A stretch of DNA of 64,000 nt from Polyangia bacterium. GTDB lineage: Bacteria > Myxococcota_A > Polyangia > Nannocystales > Nannocystaceae. The notes beneath the pieces were generated by a model. The model ran no database searches and was not told the DNA's origin. It saw only the letters and a list, made by a program, of their open reading frames with translations. Of this stretch, positions 53,378-64,000 are shown piece by piece; the first letter of the stretch is position 1; each line of letters opens with the position of its first letter. Location: positions 62,001 through 126,000 of the forward strand of contig JAUHWG010000016.1 of NCBI GenBank assembly GCA_030424595.1, written 5' to 3'. Made by a program: the position numbers and the translations under genes.

Positions 53378-54841
53378 GTGACCGTCGAGCAACCTGCGCT
53401 TCGGGAGCGTCTTCAGGCGCGCCTTCTTGGGGCGCTCGGCGAGGGACGTCTGCTGACCGAGGCGTCGGATCTCGCCTACTACGGCAGCGATCGCTGCCGC
53501 GGTGGGTGGCCAGTCAGGGCCCTCGTGATCGTCCTCCCCCGGACGATCGAGGAGATCCAGGCGACGGTTCGGATCTGCGCGGAGTTCGGCGTCCCGATCG
53601 TCCCCTCGGGCGGGAGAACCGGCCTCGCAGGCGCGGCGACCGCGACCGACGGTGAGGTCGTCCTCTCCCTGGGGCGGATGAACCGTGTCCTCGAGGTCGA
53701 CCGGGACGCGCGAACCCTGCGCTGTGAGGCGGGGGTGACGCTCCAGGCTGCCCAGGAGGCGGCGGCGGCGGTCGGTCTCATGTACCCGGTGGACTACGCC
53801 GCCAAGGGCAGCGCCCACGTCGGCGGGAGCCTCGCGACCAACGCCGGGGGGGTCAAGGTGCTCCGCTACGGACTCACCCGCGACTGGGTCTCGGGGATGC
53901 GGGTCGTGCTCGCCTCCGGTGAGGTGCTCGACCTCGGCGGCGCCCTGGTCAAGAACAACACCGGCTACGATCTCCGACAGCTCTTCATCGGCTCGGAGGG
54001 GACGCTCGGGGTGATCGCCGAGGTGACGCTTCGCCTCTGCTCGCCGCCGGCGGCGACGATCGTCGCCCTCGCGGCGGTCCCCAACGATCAGGCCCTCTTG
54101 GGCCTCTTTGGCCGTCTCCGACGGGCACCGCTGACCCTCTCGGCCTTCGAGTGTCTGGACCACGGCTGCATCGAGCGGGTCCGTGAGCACCGCGGCGGGG
54201 CGGACGCTCCCTTCGCAGAGCCGCATGCGGTCTACGCGCTTGTCGAGGTTGAGGCGGCCGATGCGGCTGAGGCGGCGGTCGAGGCGACCCGCGACGCGCT
54301 CATGGAGGCGCTCGGAGAGGCGCAGGAGGACGAGCTGATCGCCGACGCGGTGCTCGCCCAGACGCCGGCTCAGGGCCGCGGTCTGTGGGCCCTGCGCGAG
54401 GACATCAGCGAGTCCCTCCACGCCTACTCACCTTTTAAGGCAGACGTCGCCCTCCCGGTGGCGGAGGTCGCCGCGTTCTTGCGGAGCTTCAGAGCGCGCG
54501 TCGCGGCTCGGTTGCCGGAGATCCCCGCGTTGGTCTTCGGCCACGTCGGCGACGGCAACCTCCACCTCAACCTCCTGCGCCCGCCAGCGCTCGAGCTCGA
54601 GGCCTTCCTCGCGCGCTGTCACAGCTTTGAGGACGAGCTCTTCGGCCTCGTCCGCGACCATCGCGGGAGCATCTCGGCGGAGCACGGGATCGGCCTCCTC
54701 AAGCGCGATCACCTCCACTACAGCCGCTCGCCGACCGAGCTGGCGTTGATGCGCGGTATCAAGGCGGTCTTGGATCCCGCCGGTCTGCTCAACCCGGGCA
54801 AGATCTTCCGCCTCGACGGAGCGGGCCAGGCCTCCTCTTAG
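53378..54841 (+). CDS. FAD-binding oxidase/dehydrogenase, GlcD/D-lactate dehydrogenase-like
   Basis: A 487-residue flavoprotein of the vanillyl-alcohol oxidase/PCMH family. N-terminal FAD_binding_4 domain (about residues 40-180) with IVPSGGRTGLAGAATAT, VGGSLATNAGGVKVLRYG (pyrophosphate loop) and YDLRQLFIGSEGTLGVI. C-terminal FAD-oxidase_C domain with LVFGHVGDGNLHLNLL (substrate/metal-binding His) and GSISAEHGIGLLKRDHL. It oxidises a D-2-hydroxy acid such as D-lactate, glycolate or D-2-hydroxyglutarate. No GlcE/GlcF iron-sulfur partner is adjacent, so it is a single-subunit enzyme. Start is GTG, preceded by GGAGCG; it lies directly behind the hypothetical gene at 52878. Confidence 0.92.
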   Translation: MTVEQPALRERLQARLLGALGEGRLLTEASDLAYYGSDRCRGGWPVRALVIVLPRTIEEIQATVRICAEFGVPIVPSGGRTGLAGAATATDGEVVLSLGRMNRVLEVDRDARTLRCEAGVTLQAAQEAAAAVGLMYPVDYAAKGSAHVGGSLATNAGGVKVLRYGLTRDWVSGMRVVLASGEVLDLGGALVKNNTGYDLRQLFIGSEGTLGVIAEVTLRLCSPPAATIVALAAVPNDQALLGLFGRLRRAPLTLSAFECLDHGCIERVREHRGGADAPFAEPHAVYALVEVEAADAAEAAVEATRDALMEALGEAQEDELIADAVLAQTPAQGRGLWALREDISESLHAYSPFKADVALPVAEVAAFLRSFRARVAARLPEIPALVFGHVGDGNLHLNLLRPPALELEAFLARCHSFEDELFGLVRDHRGSISAEHGIGLLKRDHLHYSRSPTELALMRGIKAVLDPAGLLNPGKIFRLDGAGQASS

Positions 54842-54896
54842 GTCTTGTAGGTCTGGCTGCGGGCTCGCTCGCTCGGGCTCGGAGAGACGAAGCCCC

Positions 54897-55637
54897 CTAG
54901 TGGGGAGCCGTCGCGCCGTCGTGAGCGGCCCCGGGTCGCTTCGCCGTCACCTCGATGACCTTCGCCTCCTGCTCCGGCGAGAGCGGATGGTTGAGGATCA
55001 CGTCGACCTTCGCCCGCGAGCGGTCATCACCGACGACGGAGGCCTCGACACGGTACTGCTGGCCGCCGATGAAGAGGCGAGCGGCGCCGTTGTACCAGCT
55101 CCAGAGGGTGACACCGTCGGCGGGGCTTCGGGTCGCCGGCGCCCGGGGGATCTCGAGGCCGACGAGCGCAAGAGCCTCCTGCCAGGTGAGCGCGCCCTCT
55201 CCGGGCAGACCCGTGAAGGCGACCCTCGCGGAGAGGCCATCCTCGTAGTCGACGGTGACCGAGCCGAAGGTGCCGGTCTTGTCGGCGTAGGTCTGGCTGA
55301 CGAACTTGCAGCCGAAGAAGATCCGCTTGGGGGCGAAGCGGACGCAGGAGTCCTTGGTAAATCCCTTGCCGGGGGGATCGCCGAGCATCGCCTCGACGTC
55401 CTGGGGGACCTGGCCGAGGAGGCTGGAGAGGGGCAGGGCGACGTCGTCGCGGACGATCGCGTCGGAGGTGTCGCGGGTCAGCCCCGGCTGAGCCTCTCCG
55501 GCGTGGCCGGCTTGGCCGGCGCTGACGCCGGGTGTGCCGCCGCGCTCCCCCATACAGCCGGGGATGAGCGCGGAGATGAGCAAGGCGGCCAGCGGAGCGC
55601 GACAGGAAAGGGCGCTGGGGGGCGACACTACGGGCAT
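54897..55637 (-). CDS. Lipoprotein of unknown function
   Basis: A 246-residue predicted lipoprotein with lipobox ALIPGC (Cys near residue 28). After a Gly/Ala linker, the mature domain (about 60-235) has VDYEDGLSARVAF, TWQEALALVGLEIPRAP, WSWYNGAARLFIGGQQYRVEASVV and a final helix; two cysteines at KDSCVRFAPKRIFFGCKF could form a disulfide. No family assigned. TATCAT nine bases before the ATG may be a -10 element, which is also the -10 region for the divergent tRNA-Leu. Leftward, single-gene. Confidence 0.8.
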   Translation of the reverse strand: MPVVSPPSALSCRAPLAALLISALIPGCMGERGGTPGVSAGQAGHAGEAQPGLTRDTSDAIVRDDVALPLSSLLGQVPQDVEAMLGDPPGKGFTKDSCVRFAPKRIFFGCKFVSQTYADKTGTFGSVTVDYEDGLSARVAFTGLPGEGALTWQEALALVGLEIPRAPATRSPADGVTLWSWYNGAARLFIGGQQYRVEASVVGDDRSRAKVDVILNHPLSPEQEAKVIEVTAKRPGAAHDGATAPH

Positions 55638-55640
55638 GGA

Positions 55641-55653
55641 GCCATGATACGCT
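55641..55653. promoter_or_regulatory. Shared -10 region between a lipoprotein gene and tRNA-Leu(UAG)
   Basis: GCCATGATACGCT reads TATCAT on the minus strand (10 bases before the lipoprotein ATG at 55637) and TACGCT on the plus strand (9 bases before the tRNA at 55662). Only 24 bp separate the two genes, so both promoters must overlap here. -35 elements are weak. Confidence 0.45.
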
Positions 55654-55661
55654 GCGCGCGT

Positions 55662-55743
<82 letters not shown>

Positions 55744-55776
55744 GCTCATTTTTCGGCGTCAAGGACAGGAAGGGCG

Positions 55777-57153
55777 ATGTCCGCGCCCGGCGATCGGGGA
55801 TCTCCCGAGGTCAATCTTGACGTCACGTCAGCTTTGACGGTACGCACCGCAACCGTGATCCGCACCCTTCTTCATCGCGCCGCCGTCCGCACTCTCGATG
55901 TTGTGATCGACAGGGGGCAGACCTCCAAGCGCGCCCCCGTTCGAGCCGCGGCGGGCGCCCTCGATCGTCTTCGGGGGGTCGTCGGCCTCGACGAGATCCC
56001 CGCGAGGACGCCGCTGCCCGATCTCGACGGTGGCCACCCGGATCGACCGATGTGGAAGTCCGATCAGGAGAAGCTGCGCCGCTACCAGATCGATCACGGG
56101 ATCATCAAGGCGGAGGATGACGGCGACGAGGCTGAGGCTGAGGCCGCCGCGCCGAAGGCTGCGGTCACGATCTACTACCGCCGCGGTTGCCCCTACTCCC
56201 GCGCCGCGCTCGACCTCCTGCGCGAGCGTGAGGTCGACTTCAACGACGTCGACATGACCGACGACCAGAGCCTCCAGGCCCACGTCGCTCGTCTGACGGG
56301 CCGCAAGACCTCGCCACAGCTCGTGATCCACGACGAGCCGATCGGCGGCTTTGATGAGCTCCGCGAGCTGGTCTACGCCAACGCCCTCGAGGCGATGATC
56401 GCCGGCGACGCAGTCGATGAGGGCGACGATGCGGGGGAGGTCGACGAGGTGATCGACGCGGCCTTCCTCGACGAGGCGACGGAGATCACGACCGCTGAGG
56501 TCCGTCAGCGCTTTGACGAGGGGTCGCCGCTCCTCCTCCTCGACGTCCGCCGCGAGGACGAGTGGAGGGCGACGGGGGTGATCCCCGGCGCCGTGATGAT
56601 CACGCTCAGCGAGCTCGAGGCCAGGGCCTCTGAGCTCGACACGAAGGGCCTGTGGATCGTCTACTGCCGCTCGGGCAAACGATCCCTGACCGCTCGTGAG
56701 CTCCTCCGCGCCAACGGGATCGCTGGGGCGCTCAGCATGAGCGGGGGGATCCTCCAGTGGGTCGCCGCCGACGGGCCGACCGTGCCGCCTGAGGAGGCCG
56801 TCCGTCCGAAGCCGAAGAAGCGGATCAAGCTCGCCGTGCTCCACCCCGAGCGCTCGCCCTTTGAGGAGCTCGAGCTGGGCGATGTCGGCGATGTCGGCGA
56901 AGAGCGCCTTGAGGGCAAGGAGCTGGTCGCCCGGGTGCTCGAGGTGCTCGACGAGGTCAGGCCGATGGTCCAGTCCGACGGCGGCGATATCGAGCTTCTC
57001 GACGTCCAGGGGGACATCGTCTCGGTCAAGCTCACCGGAAACTGCATCGGCTGCCCGAGCTCACAGGCGACCCTCAAGCAGGGGATCGAGCGCCGGCTGC
57101 TCCAGCGCATACCCCAGCTCAAGGGGATCTCTTCGCCGCAGCTCCAGGCCTGA
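55777..57153 (+). CDS. Glutaredoxin-rhodanese-NifU triple fusion protein
   Basis: A 458-residue protein joining three modules of sulfur and iron-sulfur chemistry. Residues about 130-205: a glutaredoxin with VTIYYRRGCPYSRAALDLL (CPYS, single-thiol, C138) and the TSPQLVIHDEPIGGFDEL glutathione-site. Residues about 235-335: a rhodanese with VRQRFDEGSPLLLLDVRRE and the catalytic IVYCRSGKRSL (C297). Residues about 380-450: a NifU C-terminal domain with VRPMVQSDGGDIELLDV and GNCIGCPSSQATL (C423, C426), which carries an iron-sulfur cluster for delivery. A helical N-terminus and acidic linkers connect them. The ATG at 55777 follows AGGAAGGG; an earlier in-frame GTG would overlap the tRNA. Probably a scaffold for iron-sulfur cluster transfer. 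The tRNA read-through may contribute to its transcription. Confidence 0.9.
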   Translation: MSAPGDRGSPEVNLDVTSALTVRTATVIRTLLHRAAVRTLDVVIDRGQTSKRAPVRAAAGALDRLRGVVGLDEIPARTPLPDLDGGHPDRPMWKSDQEKLRRYQIDHGIIKAEDDGDEAEAEAAAPKAAVTIYYRRGCPYSRAALDLLREREVDFNDVDMTDDQSLQAHVARLTGRKTSPQLVIHDEPIGGFDELRELVYANALEAMIAGDAVDEGDDAGEVDEVIDAAFLDEATEITTAEVRQRFDEGSPLLLLDVRREDEWRATGVIPGAVMITLSELEARASELDTKGLWIVYCRSGKRSLTARELLRANGIAGALSMSGGILQWVAADGPTVPPEEAVRPKPKKRIKLAVLHPERSPFEELELGDVGDVGEERLEGKELVARVLEVLDEVRPMVQSDGGDIELLDVQGDIVSVKLTGNCIGCPSSQATLKQGIERRLLQRIPQLKGISSPQLQA

Positions 57154-57154
57154 C

Positions 57155-57194
57155 GAGGCCTGCCGAGGCCTGCCGAGGCCTGCCGAGGCCTGCC
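57155..57194. repeat. 10-bp tandem repeat (GAGGCCTGCC x4)
   Basis: Four perfect copies of GAGGCCTGCC directly behind the stop codon of the triple-fusion gene, with a degenerate half unit before them. The rest of the 305-bp gap to the next gene holds a promoter and palindrome, annotated separately, and a CGCGCG run; no gene is seen. Confidence 0.9.
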
Positions 57195-57345
57195 CAGGCG
57201 CTGGCCGCCTCGGACACGCTGGCCGCCGTCGCTGGGGCGAGACGGTCGTCCGCGCGCGCGCGTGTTCGGGCTTCGGGCGGTCGTGGGCGACGGCGGGTCG
57301 TCCTGTGATGTCGATCCTGCGCCAACTCCGCAGCCGTTGTTTTTG

Positions 57346-57375
57346 TTGCGTATGGGGCCGTAGGGGGCGTAGATA
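57346..57375 (+). promoter_or_regulatory. Candidate promoter of the acyl-CoA dehydratase-like genes
   Basis: TTGCGT (57346-57351) and TAGATA (57370-57375), 18-bp spacer, directly before the large palindrome at 57389. Confidence 0.4.
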
Positions 57376-57388
57376 TCAACTCGCAAGT

Positions 57389-57410
57389 TCACTGACAGGA
57401 GTGTCAGTGA
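57389..57410. promoter_or_regulatory. Perfect 22-bp palindrome, candidate TetR-type operator
   Basis: TCACTGACA-GGAG-TGTCAGTGA: 9-bp perfect arms around a 4-base centre. It lies 14-35 bases after the predicted -10 element and 49 bases before the ATG at 57459, the right place to block transcription. Spacing and TGACA-N4-TGTCA core resemble operators of TetR-family repressors; no regulator gene lies in the window. As RNA it would also form a strong hairpin. Confidence 0.65.
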
Positions 57411-57458
57411 CAAGACCGTCAGCCGAACTCAGCCGACTTTCTGGACGAAGAGAACCCT

Positions 57459-59252
57459 ATGGCGACCACCACCGAACACCGCAGCTCCCTCCTCAACATC
57501 GTCTCGCAGCCTGTCGTTCAGTCGCTGCTCGAGGACGCAGAGCGGCGGATCTCCGAAGAGGAGGGCGTCTCGTTCCGCAGCCTGAACATGCAGTTCAAGA
57601 AGCCGGTGGAGAACGACTTCACCGCGGATCAGCGGCCGCACACGACGCTGCTCTTCGGCGGCCTCACCTTCCGCCACGAGCACCTTCTTAAGGGCGTGTT
57701 CGAGTCGCTCGGCTACAAGACCGGCGTCGTCCCGACCGCCAACGTCAACGCCTTCCAGCTCGGCAAGGAGTACGGCAACAACGGTCAGTGCAACCCGACG
57801 TACTTCACCGTCGGCAACCTGGTCCAGTATCTCCAGCACCTGCGCGACGACAAGGGCATGTCGGTGCAGGAGATCATCGACAGCCACATCTTCCTGACCG
57901 CTGGCGCCTGCGGCCCCTGTCGCTTCGGCATGTACGAGGCGGAGTATCGCCTGGCGCTGCGCAACTCCGGCTTTGACGGCTTCCGCGTCATGCTCTTCCA
58001 GCAAAAGGGCGGCCTGAGCCAGGGCGACGTCGAGGCCGGTCTCAAGATGGACCTCGACTTCTTCGCCGGGATGGTCAACGCCTTCAACTGCGGCGACATC
58101 CTCAACGAGGTCGCCCACGCGATCCGTGCCTACGAGGTCGAGCCGGGGGCGACGGACGCGGCGCTCGCCGAGGCGACCGAGTACATGAACCGGGTCTTCC
58201 GCACCCGCAAGCCGGCGGAGCTGAGCGGCTGGGCCGCGGACACGCTCAAGGCGCGTGCCGGCGACACCGCCTTCGGCAACGTCGAGAAGATCGTCAAGTT
58301 CCTCGACATGCTCAGCACCGAGGACCTGACCTCCGCGCTGCGGACCTGTCGCGACCGCTTCGACGAGGTCGAGGTCGATCGCCTCCAGCCCAAGCCGGTC
58401 GTCAAGATCACCGGCGAGTTCTGGGCCCAGACCACCGAGGGCGACGGCAACTTCAACATGTTCCGCTTCCTCAACGCCGAGGGCGCTGAGGTGATCGCGG
58501 AGCCGATCGCGACCTGGATCGCCTACCTGCTCTGGCAGACCAAGATCAAGTCGAAGGACCGCCGCGACCTCGTCGAGGACGGCGAGGACATCAAGTGGTT
58601 CGAGTTCAAGCGCCGCGCCCAGTACGAGGCGAACCGCCTGAAGAAGACCGCGATGATCGGCGTCGCCGACAGGATCTTCCGCCGCGAGTACAAGCGGATG
58701 GTCGACGCGCTCGGGCATATCGCCCACGAGATCGTCGACATGGAGGAGCTCGAGGAACTCGCCCACGAGTTCTATCACACGCGCTCGGAGGGCGGCGAAG
58801 GCCACCTCGAGGTCGCGAAGAACATCTATTACTCGACCAAGTACATCGCCCACATGGTGCTGAGCCTCAAGCCCTTCGGCTGCATGCCCAGCACCCAGTC
58901 GGACGGCGCCCAGTCGGCCGTGGTCAACCGCTTCCGCGACATGATCTTCCTGCCGATCGAGACCTCGGGCGAGGGCGAGATCAACGCGCACAGCCGGGTC
59001 CAGATGGCGCTCGGCGAGGCCAAGGCCAAGGCCAAGCGGGAGTTCGCGGAGGTCCTGGACGGCCTCGGCTTCAGCCACGAGGAGCTCCGCGCCTACGTCG
59101 ACGCTCACCCCGAGATGAAGCGGCCGATGTACCAGTTCCCGCGCGACACGCCGCGGGTCGTCGGCACCTCGGCTCACTTCGCGATCCACACCGCCAAGCG
59201 GATGGTCGCGGACGGCATCAAGCCCCAGCGCTCCGCTGAGGCCGCGCAGTAA
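57459..59252 (+). CDS. 2-hydroxyacyl-CoA dehydratase-like subunit
   Basis: A 597-residue protein of the family related to 2-hydroxyglutaryl-CoA dehydratase subunits (BcrC/BadD/HgdB-like). Conserved-looking cysteines are in NNGQCNPTYFTVGNLVQYL, FLTAGACGPCRFGMYEAEYRLALRNSG, VNAFNCGDILNEV and LKPFGCMPSTQSDG, as in clostridial-type dehydratases where they bind a 4Fe-4S cluster. No signal or membrane segment. It is paired with a large activase gene 116 bp downstream, as such systems always need an ATP-driven one-electron activator. Substrate unknown; the family in most bacteria is uncharacterised. A perfect palindrome upstream suggests repression. A good hairpin (59263-59293) follows. Confidence 0.85.
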   Translation: MATTTEHRSSLLNIVSQPVVQSLLEDAERRISEEEGVSFRSLNMQFKKPVENDFTADQRPHTTLLFGGLTFRHEHLLKGVFESLGYKTGVVPTANVNAFQLGKEYGNNGQCNPTYFTVGNLVQYLQHLRDDKGMSVQEIIDSHIFLTAGACGPCRFGMYEAEYRLALRNSGFDGFRVMLFQQKGGLSQGDVEAGLKMDLDFFAGMVNAFNCGDILNEVAHAIRAYEVEPGATDAALAEATEYMNRVFRTRKPAELSGWAADTLKARAGDTAFGNVEKIVKFLDMLSTEDLTSALRTCRDRFDEVEVDRLQPKPVVKITGEFWAQTTEGDGNFNMFRFLNAEGAEVIAEPIATWIAYLLWQTKIKSKDRRDLVEDGEDIKWFEFKRRAQYEANRLKKTAMIGVADRIFRREYKRMVDALGHIAHEIVDMEELEELAHEFYHTRSEGGEGHLEVAKNIYYSTKYIAHMVLSLKPFGCMPSTQSDGAQSAVVNRFRDMIFLPIETSGEGEINAHSRVQMALGEAKAKAKREFAEVLDGLGFSHEELRAYVDAHPEMKRPMYQFPRDTPRVVGTSAHFAIHTAKRMVADGIKPQRSAEAAQ

Positions 59253-59262
59253 GCCGCAGGTT

Positions 59263-59293
59263 GGGCGCGTCCGGAGAGCTCCGCGGCGCGCCC
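59263..59293 (+). terminator. Hairpin between the dehydratase-like and activase-like genes
   Basis: GGGCGCG and CGCGCCC form a 7-bp stem whose interior can pair further; the tail (GATCTCTATC) is weakly T-rich. It may be a partial terminator or processing site setting the subunit ratio. A CTTCGCGAAG inverted repeat lies at 59346-59355, just before the next gene. Confidence 0.45.
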
Positions 59294-59368
59294 GATCTCT
59301 ATCTAGAGTCCACTCGCCCTAGCCCCTAGCCCTAGCGCTCCCAGTCTTCGCGAAGCAGGAGAATCACC

Positions 59369-63154
<3,786 letters not shown>

Positions 63155-63193
63155 GCGACGCGAGGAGCCTCAAGGAGGGCTAGGCGGGCTAGG

Positions 63194-63226
63194 CGGGCGG
63201 GGGAGACCCCGCCCGTTTCTCTTTCC
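63194..63226 (+). terminator. Strong intrinsic terminator after the activase gene
   Basis: CGGGCGGGG and CCCCGCCCG form a 9-bp perfect stem closed by a GAGA tetraloop, followed by TTTCTCTTT. It is the clearest terminator in the window. The rest of the 310-bp gap to pssA shows no gene. Confidence 0.9.
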
Positions 63227-63464
63227 AAATGGTTGTGATCGGGGCCTCGGCCCTCGTGGTGAGAGAGCAGGAGCCTCAGGTTCGGCTGTGTTGTCGATGA
63301 GGTAGAGCTCAAGCTCGGGGAGCCGCCCTCGGGCTCATGCACGCACGGCAGCTCGGGGTCGGGCGCTGCTGCACACACGAGTGCCCCCGCCGCTCGGCTC
63401 CGCAGGTCCTGGCGGAGACGGAGGCGATGACGCCGAGCGAGAGCAGGAGGCTCTCGGCTCGAGC

Positions 63465-64000
63465 TCAGCCCTTGCCGAGCGGCAGGTAGGGCGGGGGACG
63501 GATCTGGCGGAGCTTCGCCGAGGGCTGTGAGACGAGCGAGACGAGGATGAACCCCGTCGGCAAGAGCACCATCAGCTCCGGGAAGACGCGGCCAAAGCCA
63601 CAGGCGACGCCGGCGAGGGCGAGCACCGAGAAGAGGACGGTCGACGGCTTCTTCCCGCCGAGGCCGATCTTCCGGACGCGGAGGTTGGCGACCATCAGGA
63701 AGGCGCCGAAGAGCATGCCCCAGGGGAGGAAGGACCAGATCTCGGCGGAGAGGGCGAGGTCGCCGAAGGCCCGGCCCTCAGCGAAGAGGTCGCGGCCGCT
63801 CAGCGGGTTGTCGGGCCCTGCGTACTTGAGCAGGGTGAGGAGCCACGCGGCCAAGGTCCCGGCGGCGATCGTCGTCGGGAAGCCGAAGAAGAGCCCCTTG
63901 AAGCGGGGCTCGTCGACGATGACGTTGAAGCGCGCGAGGCGGAAGGTGCAGGCGAAGACCCAGGCCGTCGAGGCGGCGGAGACCAGGAGATGGCCGCTGC
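63465..64000 (-). CDS. pssA: CDP-diacylglycerol-serine O-phosphatidyltransferase PssA (partial)
   Basis: The 3' part of a leftward gene whose start lies beyond the window's right end; at least 177 residues are visible. It begins mid-protein at SGHLLVSAASTAWVFACTF, then the diagnostic RLARFNVIVDEPRFKGLFFGF and PTTIAAGTLAAWLL, which match the phosphatidylserine synthase class of CDP-alcohol phosphatidyltransferases. Several hydrophobic membrane helices follow (for example PWGMLFGAFLMVANLRV, TVLFSVLALAGVACGFG, LMVLLPTGFILVSLV). It makes phosphatidylserine from CDP-diacylglycerol and serine, the first committed step toward phosphatidylethanolamine, in the inner membrane. The CDP-alcohol motif itself (DGxxAR...) is outside the window. 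Confidence 0.85.
   Translation of the reverse strand, partial: SGHLLVSAASTAWVFACTFRLARFNVIVDEPRFKGLFFGFPTTIAAGTLAAWLLTLLKYAGPDNPLSGRDLFAEGRAFGDLALSAEIWSFLPWGMLFGAFLMVANLRVRKIGLGGKKPSTVLFSVLALAGVACGFGRVFPELMVLLPTGFILVSLVSQPSAKLRQIRPPPYLPLGKG

Overview
This window is high-GC chromosomal DNA with no phage, plasmid, transposon or CRISPR signature. The gene content points to a myxobacterium (Myxococcota). It has secreted TPR proteins in the order of the Myxococcus gliding (Glt) genes, an FHA protein with an AgmX/PglI-type tail, PilZ and class III cyclase signalling proteins, very long low-complexity proteins, and many lipoproteins of unknown function. The species cannot be read from this sequence. 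Gene functions below come from motif and architecture recognition, not from database searches.

Left part (1-17.7 kb). In order: a PP2C phosphatase, an FAD-dependent oxidoreductase, two small unknown genes, RNase G, a PilZ protein with a polyaspartate tail, a J-domain protein, a tandem pair of paralogous methyltransferases, rimO, nadA and a tetraheme cytochrome. Next comes the ribosome-maturation operon rpsP-khpA-rimM-trmD-rplS-yraN, in which TrmD carries an unusual extra C-terminal domain. A Cys-rich lipoprotein gene closes the block.

Centre (18.4-42 kb). This is one long rightward block of TPR and cell-envelope genes. A secreted TPR protein is followed by genes matching the gltD-gltE-gltF-gltG order and architecture, then a TPR lipoprotein, then a 4066-residue TPR protein that resembles GltI. 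It looks like one half of an Agl-Glt-type envelope-spanning motility or trafficking machine. The motor genes and gltA, gltB, gltC, gltH, gltJ and gltK are not recognisable here. An FHA-GAF-adenylate cyclase and a divergent 1565-residue protein (methyltransferase-like head, long coiled coil, acidic tail) follow.

Right part (48.7-64 kb). Housekeeping and accessory genes: two tRNA-Leu genes (CAG and UAG anticodons), a ThiD-like kinase, a leucine-rich-repeat lipoprotein, a TatD nuclease, a glycolate/D-lactate oxidase-type flavoprotein, and a glutaredoxin-rhodanese-NifU triple fusion. A two-gene 2-hydroxyacyl-CoA dehydratase/activase-like system sits behind a perfect 22-bp palindrome. The window ends inside pssA.

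Two general traits stand out. Many genes have -10-like boxes only 8-20 bases from the start codon, which suggests short or absent leaders. Short tandem repeats of 9-18 bp recur both between genes and inside coding regions.
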